NCBI GenBank assembly: GCA_947168625.1
Contig: CAMVMQ010000004.1
Coordinates: 1-37,978 of the forward strand
Reading direction: 5' to 3'
Source of the DNA: an uncultured Caryophanales bacterium
Lineage (GTDB): Bacteria; Bacillota_I; Bacilli_A; RF39; UBA660
Length of the DNA: 37,978 nt
Below, one piece after another: positions 22,571 through 29,426 of the stretch. The position numbers were made by a program, and so were the translations under genes. Numbering within the stretch: the stretch's first letter is position 1; each line of letters begins with the position of its first letter. A model generated the notes under the pieces. That model did not search any database, had not been told where the DNA came from, and was given only the letters and a program-made list of their open reading frames with translations.

Positions 22571-22941
22571 CTTCCAAAAGGATAAGGGCATAAGTCTTTT
22601 ACAGTATATATCTCTCTATCATAATCATTACTGTATAAAATAATTTCATCGTCTGGAGAAAAAAATTCACTTATTGTTTGTCTACACAAGAAGCAACATG
22701 AAGCAATTCTTGGAGTATCACACATAACATATAATTTACTAAATTCTCCTTTTTTATATCCACTAGCTATTGCACTTGTAATAGCTACTCTCTCGGCACA
22801 AATAGTAGCTCCATAAGAGGCGTTTTCAACATTAACACCTCCAAAGCTTTTGCCATCTTTCATCAAACAAATAGCGGCTACTTTAAATGCGGAATATGGA
22901 CTATAACTATTTTTAAGTAATCTCTTTAAACTCTCTTCCAT
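22552..22941 (-). CDS. cdd: cytidine deaminase
   Basis: A 129-residue tetrameric-type zinc deaminase converting cytidine and deoxycytidine to uridines. Motifs are YSPYSAFKVAA (substrate loop), GVNVENASYG, and the catalytic CAERVA with the zinc Cys and general-base Glu. The second zinc motif reads CCFLCRQ where most members have PCGACRQ; both Cys ligands of the C-x-x-C are kept. Length is normal. It follows ybeY by 23 bases, as in the ybeY-dgkA-cdd-era neighbourhood of Bacillota. Confidence 0.93.
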   Translation of the reverse strand: MEESLKRLLKNSYSPYSAFKVAAICLMKDGKSFGGVNVENASYGATICAERVAITSAIASGYKKGEFSKLYVMCDTPRIASCCFLCRQTISEFFSPDDEIILYSNDYDREIYTVKDLCPYPFGSEDLKK

Positions 22942-22964
22942 AAATGCCTCCCCTTAAATTATTA

Positions 22965-23405
22965 TTATCTAGTTATACCAAAGCCATCTAGCAATTTATC
23001 CTGCTTACTAAACATTATTTTTTCTTCTTCTTTATTCATGTGATCATAACCTAATAAATGCAAAATACCATGGGTAGCTAAAAAGCATACTTCTCTTTCT
23101 CTTGAATGATTATATTCTAAAGCTTGATCATAAGCAACATCAATAGCTATATAAATGTCTCCTAGTAATCTAAAATCTTTATACACAACGTCCTCATTGT
23201 CCTCTAATGCAAAAGATATGACATCAGTTACTCTATCAGTATTTCTATAATTCTTATTTATTTCATGAATTTCTTCATTGCTAACAAAAATAATATTAAA
23301 TATTCCTTTTTCAATCTTTAACTCTTTAGTAGCATATTTTAGATATTTCCTTAATACATCTATTTCCTCAATATCTTTATTGGTATTATTAAATATATCA
23401 AACAT
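22965..23405 (-). CDS. ybeY: endoribonuclease YbeY
   Basis: A 146-residue zinc-dependent RNase for rRNA maturation and ribosome quality control. The diagnostic HGILHLLGYDH metal motif lies near residues 114-124. The upstream family block NYRNTDRVTDVISFAL is also clear. Length is normal. It sits between a VanZ-like gene (5-base gap) and cdd in one operon. Confidence 0.95.
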   Translation of the reverse strand: MFDIFNNTNKDIEEIDVLRKYLKYATKELKIEKGIFNIIFVSNEEIHEINKNYRNTDRVTDVISFALEDNEDVVYKDFRLLGDIYIAIDVAYDQALEYNHSREREVCFLATHGILHLLGYDHMNKEEEKIMFSKQDKLLDGFGITR

Positions 23406-23410
23406 AATAA

Positions 23411-24028
23411 TTACCCCCTTATCATACCAAATATATTAATATTAAATGAATACATAATAACAATTAATAATAATAATATTACTAAAATATCCACTACTGT
23501 ATCATTTCTAAGTATCTTAATTTTACTTCTAATGGCATCCATACCAACAAATAATAGTCCTCCAGTTATTCCTCCTATAACATTTAATATAATGTCATCA
23601 ATATCAAATACTCTTCCAATATAATACTGTACTATTTCAATTGTCAAGGATACAATTAAAGAAAGAATAAAAGTTATACTAATTTTTTTATTATTTAATA
23701 TGTAGGATGCAATGAAACCATATGGAATAAATAAAACAATATTTCCTAAAATATTTTTTATAAATTTATGAGTTCCTAGTCTATATCTAAATATTTCTTT
23801 AAAAGGAACATAATTAGATACCCCATAATTTCTATCTTGAAAAGTTACAACATAGAATAGACATAGTATATAAATAATAGCAATTAAATAGATAAGTTCT
23901 TTATGAAATTGAAATTTCTTATGTCTGGTGATTAAATATGTAATTCTAAGACTACATACAATAACTAGAATAATAACAATCATTGGCCATACATCTGGGA
24001 TTGTCTCTAAAAATATATCCTTAATCAT
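23411..24028 (-). CDS. VanZ-like membrane protein
   Basis: A 205-residue protein with about five hydrophobic helices: near 16-34, 45-63, 90-110, 118-135 and 178-197. The NYVPFKEIFRY segment, NILGNIVLFIPYGF, and EIVQYYIGRVFDIDDIILNVIGG are typical of the VanZ/teicoplanin-resistance fold. The role of these domains is unclear outside glycopeptide resistance clusters, and none of those genes are here. AGGAGGGTAT precedes the ATG. It leads the ybeY-cdd operon. Confidence 0.88.
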   Translation of the reverse strand: MIKDIFLETIPDVWPMIVIILVIVCSLRITYLITRHKKFQFHKELIYLIAIIYILCLFYVVTFQDRNYGVSNYVPFKEIFRYRLGTHKFIKNILGNIVLFIPYGFIASYILNNKKISITFILSLIVSLTIEIVQYYIGRVFDIDDIILNVIGGITGGLLFVGMDAIRSKIKILRNDTVVDILVILLLLIVIMYSFNINIFGMIRG

Positions 24029-24040
24029 ATACCCTCCTAA

Positions 24041-24070
24041 AATAAAGTTACCAAGTACAACCTTGATAAC
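24041..24070 (-). terminator. intrinsic terminator after divIVA
   Basis: A 9-base stem with one G-T pair (GTTATCAAG/CTTGGTAAC, arms 24062-24070 and 24047-24055), loop GTTGTA, followed by TTTATT. It starts at the divIVA stop codon. Confidence 0.65.
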
Positions 24071-24507
24071 TACTTTTTATCAATATCATATTTATCTAAT
24101 TCATCAGCAAGTTCAAGTTGTGCTTTAATAATATTTTTTATTCTATTTTTATATACGACAATATTCTTTCTAAGTAGTGATGATTCATCTTCTACTTTTT
24201 GCGCATTTACTAAAGACTCGTGAATAATAGAATTGGCATTATTTCTGGCTTCTTCTAATATAATACTTGCTTCTTCTCTAGCTAAAGATTTAATTTTTTC
24301 TGAAGCTGATTGTGCTGCCATAAAGGCCTCTGACATCTTGGCTTCGGTCTTCTTTGCATTCTCTAAATCTTCCTCTAATGAAGAGATTTTCATCTGCAAA
24401 AGAGAATTCTCACTATTTAATTTTTCTAATCTCTTAATTACAACATCAATAAAACGATTTACTTCATCAACATTATAACCTTCTTGACTAATTGTAAACC
24501 TCTTCAT
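24070..24507 (-). CDS. divIVA: DivIVA-family cell division protein
   Basis: A 145-residue protein that senses membrane curvature at poles and septa. The N-terminal motif FTISQEGYNVDEVNRFIDVV matches the DivIVA lipid-binding domain. The rest is nearly continuous coiled coil (KLNSENSLLQMKISSLEEDL, ARNNANSIIHESLVNAQKVE). It is somewhat shorter than B. subtilis DivIVA (164). It lies 22 bases after sepF, the typical ylm-cluster neighbourhood. Confidence 0.92.
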   Translation of the reverse strand: MKRFTISQEGYNVDEVNRFIDVVIKRLEKLNSENSLLQMKISSLEEDLENAKKTEAKMSEAFMAAQSASEKIKSLAREEASIILEEARNNANSIIHESLVNAQKVEDESSLLRKNIVVYKNRIKNIIKAQLELADELDKYDIDKK

Positions 24508-24529
24508 AAGTCACCACTCTATCTATTTA

Positions 24530-24910
24530 TTACCACTCTACATCAATATCATTTTTCTTTTTATTTTTTTCTTCTTCAGAAATAGTTCCTTCAACATTAA
24601 CATTTTTAGGAGTACATAAGAATATTCCCCCACCTATTTTTTGAAGGTCTCCACCTATTGCATAGACAGTACCAGACAAAAAATCTACAATTCTTTTTGC
24701 TTGGTCAGGAGTTACTCTTTTCATATTGACAACAACAGTATTTCTTTTCTTTAAATGATCCGCTATTTGTTGGCTTTCTGAATAAGCTCGAGGTTCAAGT
24801 AAAATCATCTTCCCATTACCAGGAACCTTTTCTGCTTCATAATATTCATCTTCTGATGCTTCATCCATAACCTCTTCCGTTACAAATTTTTTAAGTTTGT
24901 TAAGTGCCAT
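24530..24910 (-). CDS. sepF: cell division protein SepF
   Basis: A 126-residue FtsZ-membrane linker. The N-terminus MALNKLKKFVTEE can form the membrane-binding amphipathic helix. The core has EPRAYSESQQIADHLKKRNT, VVVNMKRVTPDQAKRIVDFL and GTVYAIGGDLQKIGGGIFLC, all SepF signatures. Length is near the family's lower end. It is driven by its own promoter and precedes divIVA. Confidence 0.94.
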   Translation of the reverse strand: MALNKLKKFVTEEVMDEASEDEYYEAEKVPGNGKMILLEPRAYSESQQIADHLKKRNTVVVNMKRVTPDQAKRIVDFLSGTVYAIGGDLQKIGGGIFLCTPKNVNVEGTISEEEKNKKKNDIDVEW

Positions 24911-24934
24911 AAATTATCCTCCTATTCTTCTTTA

Positions 24935-24963
24935 ATTTTAGCATATATTTTTTTAAATTACAA
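24935..24963 (-). promoter_or_regulatory. sepF-divIVA promoter
   Basis: TTGTAA (24958-24963), a 17-base spacer ending TGC, and TAAAAT (24935-24940). The TGC adjacent to the -10 makes it an extended -10 element. No terminator separates it from the upstream prepilin gene, so some read-through is possible. Confidence 0.65.
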
Positions 24964-24972
24964 TACTTTTTT

Positions 24973-25338
24973 CTAACTTTCGCAAGTGACATTTTGTCTA
25001 TTATTATCTACGACACTATAAGTAAAAGTCTTGTTTGTACAATCATAGGTAATTTTAACTTCTGAGCCAATTGTATCTGTTCCTTCTTTTAAGTAACCAT
25101 TTTCTTTTAAATATGATATAGCAACAAAATTATTATCTCCACAATTGATTTTTTCATATTTATTATCGGCTACATACATTTTAGCAGTCGCTATAATATT
25201 TTCTATTGTTCCTTCGCATGCTTTTTTTCTATTCTTATTAATTAAAGTAATAACATTTGGTACTATTGCCATTAAAATAACTCCAATAATAGCAATGACC
25301 ATTAATCCTTCAATTAGTGTAAATCCTTTCTTATTCAT
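24973..25338 (-). CDS. type IV prepilin-like protein (GspG/ComGC type)
   Basis: A 121-residue pseudopilin. The leader MNKKG is followed by the class III site G|FTLIE and a hydrophobic helix GLMVIAIIGVILMAIVPNVI. Residues 36-121 form the soluble domain, with four Cys that could make two disulfides (C37, C62, C99 and C119 by count). The processing Glu at +5 is present. It overlaps the upstream prepilin-like gene by 4 bases. No pilus ATPase, platform protein or prepilin peptidase is in the window. Confidence 0.88.
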   Translation of the reverse strand: MNKKGFTLIEGLMVIAIIGVILMAIVPNVITLINKNRKKACEGTIENIIATAKMYVADNKYEKINCGDNNFVAISYLKENGYLKEGTDTIGSEVKITYDCTNKTFTYSVVDNNRQNVTCES

Positions 25339-25925
25339 GCTGATGCATCACCACCATTGGAAATATTCGTTAGATATAAAGTGCAATTAGCATCACTTGT
25401 AACATTTTTAAAAATGACTGTTACTTCTCCCATCAAATAATCATTCTCCCAAGTAATGTTTGGTCTACAATCAATTCTTGAAAACTTTTTTCCTCCTGGA
25501 ACTTGAAATGATACTGAAACTTCTCCACCTTCATTAACTGTTAATGGCGAAGATGGATTAAACACAATTCCTCCAGTATTAGAGGTTAAATTAATATTAT
25601 ACGTTGTTACAGTATTATTACCATTGCCTGTATCATCAGGAACTGTTTCTCCACCAGCATTGCTTCCCGAATTATCATCACCAGAATTATTTCCTGAATT
25701 TTCACCTGGAGTATTATCCTCATTTAATTCATCATCATTATCATCAATATTATTATCAACTGAACTTACACCGTTATAAATATTTTCGGCATCTTCGATA
25801 AGATTATCAAGTCTATTCTTTTTTGCAGATAATATAAGTAAATATGAACTAACTAAAATAACAAATAAAATTAGTAATCCATATAATACTGCTGTTATAG
25901 CAAAGCCTCTATTATTTAATTTCAT
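25335..25925 (-). CDS. prepilin-like secreted protein with Asn/Gly/Asp linker
   Basis: A 196-residue protein. MKLNNRGFAITAVLYGLLIL has a short basic leader with G|F and a hydrophobic helix, resembling a class III prepilin signal, but lacks the +5 Glu. Residues 55-115 are a low-complexity linker of Asn, Asp, Gly and Ser. Residues 120-190 look like a beta-rich domain with two Cys (SRIDCRPNITW and DANCTLYLTN). Start chosen from the GGAGGATAAT site. It lies between the deacetylase and the GspG-like gene; its TGA stop overlaps the next ATG. Confidence 0.8.
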   Translation of the reverse strand: MKLNNRGFAITAVLYGLLILFVILVSSYLLILSAKKNRLDNLIEDAENIYNGVSSVDNNIDDNDDELNEDNTPGENSGNNSGDDNSGSNAGGETVPDDTGNGNNTVTTYNINLTSNTGGIVFNPSSPLTVNEGGEVSVSFQVPGGKKFSRIDCRPNITWENDYLMGEVTVIFKNVTSDANCTLYLTNISNGGDASA

Positions 25926-25934
25926 ATTATCCTC

Positions 25935-27194
25935 CTAGTAGGTTATTATTTTCTTACTTGTTTCTGCTAATCTACCACTATCTGATTCTTTTATGGTGAT
26001 TACATTCTTATTACCATCTGAGATATATCTTGTATTTTTTAGTATGTTAAAGACCATTTGAATATCAAATTCTTTACCATTATTGTCATAAGCTCTGCAT
26101 CTTTTTAAAAAGGTTTTATCAAAATCTTTATCATAAGAAGAATACTCTGGTTCCCATCCTACTCTTAAAGCTGCTTCTGTTTCATATGTCTTACCATTAT
26201 AAGTACTGGATAAAACATATTTAAAGTTATCATGTGTTTTAACATAAGGACTGCCAAATGGAAGAGCTATAATTTTAATATACTTTCCTGGTATTATCTC
26301 TTCTAATTTATCATAAACATAACCTATTTCCTTTTGAACTTCTTCTGAACTTGATTTTTTTATATCAAGATGATACTGCGTGTGATTACCAACATCATAA
26401 CCATTATCAACGAGAAATTTTAGAATCTTTTCATTATAATCATTTTGATTGAAAATACCACCATTTACAAAGAATGTTGCTGTTACACCAGCATCAGAGT
26501 GTTTATTACGAAATTCTTCCATTATACCAACTGCACTATTTTTGTCAATAACAATATTACCATCATCATCTAATCCTGTAACTCTAATATTATCTTCATT
26601 GCCATCATCAAAAGTTAGAATAATTGGACTCTTTCCGTATGGAACATCAATATCTCCATGAATAAAATCAATAAGTCTAATCATATAATAACCATTATCA
26701 TAATAGAACTCTAAATCTTCGCGAAAAGCCTCTGGTGTTCTATTATAACCGTCTTTATCAACATTACCTCCTACTGTACCGGTACTATTAGAGGTTTTCT
26801 CTCTAATACCATGATACATCATAATAGGAACTTTACCGAGTTCATTAATATTATCACTAGCTAATTTTTCTTTATCTAATTTACCAAGAGAAATAACAAT
26901 GTCAAGATTCATATTATCTTTAAGTTTAGTCTTTTCCTTAATGCTTTGAGAAATAACTTTATCTTTTTCTATTTCATCACTATATTCATATGTAATATTA
27001 ACATTCATCTTGTATTTGTCTTTAATAGTGTCTATATCATTTATATTAGTAAGTAAAGGCATATAATCTATTTTTTTATTTTTAACATTCTTATCACTAT
27101 TAAAGGCAATATAAAAGGCTAATGCCCCTATTAATATTAGGCAAGGTATTAAATATACTATTTTTTTTATTTTTCTTTTTCTTGTCTTGGTCAT
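25935..27194 (-). CDS. membrane-anchored PASTA-polysaccharide deacetylase
   Basis: A 419-residue protein. Residues 8-28 are an uncleaved membrane anchor after a strongly basic N-terminus. Residues 42-108 resemble a PASTA unit (KVISQSIKEKTKLKDNMNLDIVISLG). The NodB domain starts with VPIMMYHGI and has the catalytic Asp pair in LTFDDGNED, ATFFVNGGIF, and the metal His pair in GNHTQYHLD. Active residues appear complete, so it probably removes acetyl groups from a wall or exopolysaccharide outside the cell. A promoter lies directly upstream; two prepilin-like genes follow. Confidence 0.9.
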   Translation of the reverse strand: MTKTRKRKIKKIVYLIPCLILIGALAFYIAFNSDKNVKNKKIDYMPLLTNINDIDTIKDKYKMNVNITYEYSDEIEKDKVISQSIKEKTKLKDNMNLDIVISLGKLDKEKLASDNINELGKVPIMMYHGIREKTSNSTGTVGGNVDKDGYNRTPEAFREDLEFYYDNGYYMIRLIDFIHGDIDVPYGKSPIILTFDDGNEDNIRVTGLDDDGNIVIDKNSAVGIMEEFRNKHSDAGVTATFFVNGGIFNQNDYNEKILKFLVDNGYDVGNHTQYHLDIKKSSSEEVQKEIGYVYDKLEEIIPGKYIKIIALPFGSPYVKTHDNFKYVLSSTYNGKTYETEAALRVGWEPEYSSYDKDFDKTFLKRCRAYDNNGKEFDIQMVFNILKNTRYISDGNKNVITIKESDSGRLAETSKKIITY

Positions 27195-27217
27195 TTTATG
27201 GTCTCCTATCTAAAATA

Positions 27218-27246
27218 ATTATAATGAAAAGAAGAAGAAAAATCAA
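27218..27246 (-). promoter_or_regulatory. promoter of the deacetylase-prepilin operon
   Basis: TTGATT (27241-27246), a 17-base spacer and TATAAT (27218-27223). The -35 lies inside the downstream arm of the preceding terminator hairpin. Confidence 0.7.
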
Positions 27247-27266
27247 GGCTATTAGTCTTGATTTTT
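27238..27266 (-). terminator. intrinsic terminator
   Basis: A perfect 10-base stem (AAAAATCAAG/CTTGATTTTT, arms 27257-27266 and 27238-27247) with a 9-base loop, just after the stop of the degenerate NodB-fold gene, with the following sequence T/C rich. Confidence 0.75.
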
Positions 27267-27271
27267 AAATA

Positions 27272-28063
27272 TTATTCGCTTAATAATTCTATTAGTGGTA
27301 CTATATCATATCCCTTACTGTAAATATATTTTTTAATAATGTTAATATTATCTATGTTTGGAATGAGAATAATACTTCCGTTTTTTAAATTATCTTTTAT
27401 TTCTTTGTAGTCTCCTATTAGATTAGGGATTACTGTATACATATCATTTTCTTTGCAGATGTTTAATGTCTCATAATCTTTATCTTTACTAAGGCAGTAA
27501 TTTGATCTACTATTAGTTAGTGTATTAATTAGAGTATTATCATTAAGAAGTATTTCTTTACTATATTTTCCATTATTTCCATATGTATATATTTCTTTAC
27601 TTTTTAACTTATTTAAATTGTCAATTGTTAATAGATTATGATTAATAAATAGGGTAACATTATTAATATCTTTATATTTATTAATATTATTGTTTATAAT
27701 TATGATAATAGCTACTTTCTTTTTCTTATTATTACCGCTAATTATAAATTTATCCATATTGCTAGAAATACTAATTCCTGGAACAATATCATCATATATT
27801 ATATTTTCTTCTCTAAAAGTATTATAATCTTTCATATTATCAAATGACTTCTTTATATTTACTCTTCTTCCTTTAATACCTGGTATTACTTCATCTTCAT
27901 AAATAGTAGCATTAACTTCTTTAATCTCATAAGTACTACTTTTACTCTTAATTGTTTTCATTAAAGTACTATGATTATTAATAAAATTAAGTACCCTGTC
28001 TGTATAAAAAAAACTAAAACATACTAGAATTAATAAGGATAGTTTTCTCATTATTTCTTTCAA
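27272..28063 (-). CDS. exported NodB-fold protein lacking catalytic motifs
   Basis: A 263-residue protein from the TTG at 28063, chosen because AGGTGG lies 5 bases upstream; the ATG at 28051 is too far from it, and a GTG at 28072 is within it. A hydrophobic segment (LSLLILVCFSFFYTDRVL) anchors or exports it. The back half follows the order of a polysaccharide deacetylase (KKVAIIIII, NVTLFINHNLL, and finally SKGYDIVPLIELLSE). However, the Asp pair and the His pair are missing. The family call is inferred from the strand/helix rhythm and is uncertain; it could be a pseudo-enzyme. Confidence 0.65.
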   Translation of the reverse strand: MKEIMRKLSLLILVCFSFFYTDRVLNFINNHSTLMKTIKSKSSTYEIKEVNATIYEDEVIPGIKGRRVNIKKSFDNMKDYNTFREENIIYDDIVPGISISSNMDKFIISGNNKKKKVAIIIIINNNINKYKDINNVTLFINHNLLTIDNLNKLKSKEIYTYGNNGKYSKEILLNDNTLINTLTNSRSNYCLSKDKDYETLNICKENDMYTVIPNLIGDYKEIKDNLKNGSIILIPNIDNINIIKKYIYSKGYDIVPLIELLSE

Positions 28064-28106
28064 AATAACCACCTAATTAATCATATGTTTTAGTTTTATA
28101 ATTATA

Positions 28107-29417
28107 TTATCTACGTTTTTTATTTTTACCCTTTTTTATTAAAATAATAGCTAAGGTGATAATCAATACACCTACTAATGCTATAGAAATATATAAATAA
28201 AGATTTGCTTTATCAAGTTTATTCATATAATACATTACTAAATCTTCATTATATCTTTGAATTGTTCCTTCTTCCTTATCGTAGATATACATTCCCTTTT
28301 TACCATTATCTTCATTTTCAGCATATACTAGATAGAATGAGCTTCCTTTTACTTTATCTGACGCAGCATATGTAACGCCTTTCTTAAAATACTGGTATCC
28401 TTCTATTTTATCATCATCGTAAGTAAAAGTAACTTTGGCATAACCACTTGGTAATAATTTTTTAGGTATGCTTAGTAATTTTAAGCTAATGCCATTTACG
28501 TTAATATTCTTATATGGTGTATATTTACCAGTCTTTTCATCATAAATAAAATACTTTGATTCTTTTCCATCAGATAATCCAACTAAAATACTATTGGTTT
28601 TTTTATTTTTATAGCATAATATATCATTTCCATCTATTTTAATAGATGACTTTTCATAACTAACAGGGGTCTCTAATAAACCTTCTTTCCTAATAATAGT
28701 ATATTTTTTATTATTAATCATTACTTCAATTGGATCTAATTCTTTAACAGTAACATTAACAACATATGTCTTAACATTACCATTTTCTGCTTCTACCTTA
28801 ATTTCAAACTTATTTAGTCCTTCAATTACTTCTTTTTCTCCAGTACCACTAATACTAGCTTTACTATCTTCTTTATCTGCATTTATAGTAATTTTCTTTG
28901 TATCATTAGGAACTTCTATACTATACTCTAAGGTGTCTTTGTTAAATTCAGGACTTAAAGAATAACCTTCTACTGAAAGAGCTTTTAGATTATTGTTACT
29001 ACTATAAACTTTAGGGGCAACCACAGCTGGCTGCTTAACACTAATAGATAGGCTCTTATTGTCAAGAGATTGCCATGAATCAGAAGACATATTAGTAATA
29101 CGTACTCCTGAAGTACTACAAGTAACTGTTCCACTTAAAGTAGGTTTAATAGTTATACTATAACTCTTACTCTTAATTGAATTACTAGAGTCATCAAAGA
29201 CCATATCAAGTCCTTCACTTACTCCTGCCCCCTTGCACATAAATGTACCTTCAATACTAACTAGAGGACTATCAGATGATACACTAGCAGTAATTGTAAC
29301 GCTGTTTCCTTTCGTTACTGAAGTATTTCCTCCAATAGTAACACTACTAGCAAAACAATAAGTGCTAAAACTTATGAATAATACTATGCTAATTATCAAA
29401 TATTTAATCTTTCTCAT
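28107..29417 (-). CDS. surface protein with cadherin-like domain and C-terminal anchor
   Basis: A 436-residue protein. A signal peptide occupies residues 1-24 (ending TYCFASS). Residues 25-130 form a beta-rich region like a cohesin or BACON fold. Residues 142-227 are a cadherin-like beta-sandwich (NNLKALSVEGYSLSPEFNKD, then EYSIEVPNDT and VKTYVVNVTVK). The middle is unassigned. Residues 408-428 are a transmembrane helix followed by KKGKNKKRR, which fixes the C-terminus in the cytoplasm. It shares its sandwich domain with the glucosaminidase 9 bases upstream. Confidence 0.82.
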   Translation of the reverse strand: MRKIKYLIISIVLFISFSTYCFASSVTIGGNTSVTKGNSVTITASVSSDSPLVSIEGTFMCKGAGVSEGLDMVFDDSSNSIKSKSYSITIKPTLSGTVTCSTSGVRITNMSSDSWQSLDNKSLSISVKQPAVVAPKVYSSNNNLKALSVEGYSLSPEFNKDTLEYSIEVPNDTKKITINADKEDSKASISGTGEKEVIEGLNKFEIKVEAENGNVKTYVVNVTVKELDPIEVMINNKKYTIIRKEGLLETPVSYEKSSIKIDGNDILCYKNKKTNSILVGLSDGKESKYFIYDEKTGKYTPYKNINVNGISLKLLSIPKKLLPSGYAKVTFTYDDDKIEGYQYFKKGVTYAASDKVKGSSFYLVYAENEDNGKKGMYIYDKEEGTIQRYNEDLVMYYMNKLDKANLYLYISIALVGVLIITLAIILIKKGKNKKRR

Positions 29418-29426
29418 ATATACCTC

